NCBI GenBank assembly: GCA_028292835.1 | Contig: JAQGLP010000360.1 | Location: forward strand, 1 to 22,207 | Reading direction: 5' to 3' | Length of the DNA stretch: 22,207 nt | From: Variovorax sp. | GTDB lineage: Bacteria; Pseudomonadota; Gammaproteobacteria; Burkholderiales; Burkholderiaceae_C | Shown here: positions 21,680 to 22,207 of the stretch, piece after piece | How positions within the stretch are numbered: the first letter of the stretch is position 1 | Layout: every line of letters begins with the position of its first letter | The notes under the pieces: model-generated | The model's input: the letters and a program-made list of their open reading frames with translations, nothing else | What the model was told of the DNA's origin: nothing | Database searches by the model: none | Translations under genes and position numbers: made by a program

Positions 21680-22207
21680 TCAGGCGCTGGCCGGCCCCAA
21701 GACGCGGCGCAACCGGCCGCTGGCGAAATCGACCCCGGCCACCAGCCCGAACATTGCGACCAGCACGGTCAGGGCCTGCTGCTGCTGGAAGAGCGACAGG
21801 TGGAAGTACAGCAACTGGCCCAGCCCGCCGCCGCCCACGAAGCCCAGCACCGCAGCCATGCGGATGTTCATCTCCCAGCGGTACAGCGTGTAGGCCAGCC
21901 ATTGCGGCAGCACGATCGGCAGGCTGGCGTAGCCGAAGGCCGCCACCGGCCCGGCGCCGGCGAGCACCAGCGCCTGCTCGGGCGCGCGCGGCGCGTTCTC
22001 CAGGCTTTCGGCAAAGAGGCGGCCCAGCACCCCGGTGGTGTGCAGCGCCAGCGCCAGCGCGCCGGCAAAGGGGCCGATGCCGACGGCCAGCACCATCAGC
22101 GCGGCCCAGACCAGCTCGGGCACGCTGCGCAGGACGTTGAGCACGAAGCGCGCGCCATGCCGCGCCGCCCCGCCGCCCCGTCCCGAGGCCGGCAGCGCCA
22201 GCAGGGC
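21680..22207 (-). CDS. phnE: Phosphonate-type ABC transporter permease (PhnE-like), 3' part, runs off the right edge
   Basis: The last 175 residues of an inner-membrane permease; the frame stays open to the window edge. It has hydrophobic segments LVWAALMVLAVGIGPFAGAL and, near the end, ALTVLVAMFGLVAGVDFASG. The conserved cytoplasmic loop for ATPase contact reads APEQALVLAGAGPVAAFGYA, and LYRWEMNIRMAAVLGFVGGGGLG is the classic PhnE signature. PhnE works with PhnC (ATPase) and PhnD (binding protein) to import phosphonates or phosphite; partner genes would lie to the right. The fragment could belong to a PtxC-like phosphite system instead. Confidence 0.92.
   Translation of the reverse strand, partial: ALLALPASGRGGGAARHGARFVLNVLRSVPELVWAALMVLAVGIGPFAGALALALHTTGVLGRLFAESLENAPRAPEQALVLAGAGPVAAFGYASLPIVLPQWLAYTLYRWEMNIRMAAVLGFVGGGGLGQLLYFHLSLFQQQQALTVLVAMFGLVAGVDFASGRLRRVLGPASA

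Noticed and set aside
1..22207. Mobile elements, CRISPR arrays, tRNA genes
   Set aside because: No transposase, integrase, regularly spaced repeat or tRNA-like cloverleaf was noticed on reading; I could not run dedicated searches.

Overview
The window is very GC-rich except for a few short AT-rich intergenic strips. Gene content and protein style point to a betaproteobacterium of the Burkholderiales, most likely Comamonadaceae (Variovorax/Acidovorax-like). The supporting genes are a TtcA/FolB/pteridine-reductase cluster, a MidA methyltransferase, separate GlmU and GlmS, a DUF2917 protein and a CPA2 antiporter. A short GCTATC-N5-GATAGC hairpin occurs twice. The genus is an inference.

Layout: (1) 1-5460, minus strand: 5' part of a hybrid NRPS-PKS gene, cut by the left edge. 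It has a half condensation-like N-terminus, an adenylation domain with a valine-type code, PCP, KS, malonyl-type AT and ACP. (2) 5674-9218, minus strand: a run of five genes (pteridine-reductase-like SDR, folB, ttcA, DUF4136 lipoprotein, histidine phosphatase) upstream of the NRPS promoter region. (3) 9235-10383, plus strand: MidA-type methyltransferase, divergent from the SDR with almost no spacer. (4) 10401-11578, minus strand: metallophosphatase and GNAT acetyltransferase. (5) 11917-12711, plus strand: HisN/IMPase phosphatase. (6) 12752-14210: LysR regulator divergent from a DUF2917 gene, with two LysR-box-like palindromes between them. (7) 14234-15484: BLUF blue-light protein divergent from a Crp/Fnr regulator, with a palindrome between them. 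(8) 15571-19644: glmU, an Lrp/AsnC regulator and glmS. (9) 20011-21598: a small unknown protein and a cation:proton antiporter. (10) 21680-22207, minus strand: a PhnE-like permease, cut by the right edge.

How the genes work together: GlmS makes glucosamine-6-phosphate and GlmU makes UDP-GlcNAc, the first and last steps of amino-sugar supply for peptidoglycan and LPS. An Lrp-type regulator sits between them, divergent from glmS. FolB and the SDR belong to pterin/folate metabolism. The BLUF and Crp/Fnr genes form a plausible light-plus-redox regulatory pair. The NRPS-PKS is the only secondary-metabolism locus and is preceded by an AT-rich control region. No tRNA, rRNA, CRISPR array, transposase or integrase was seen.
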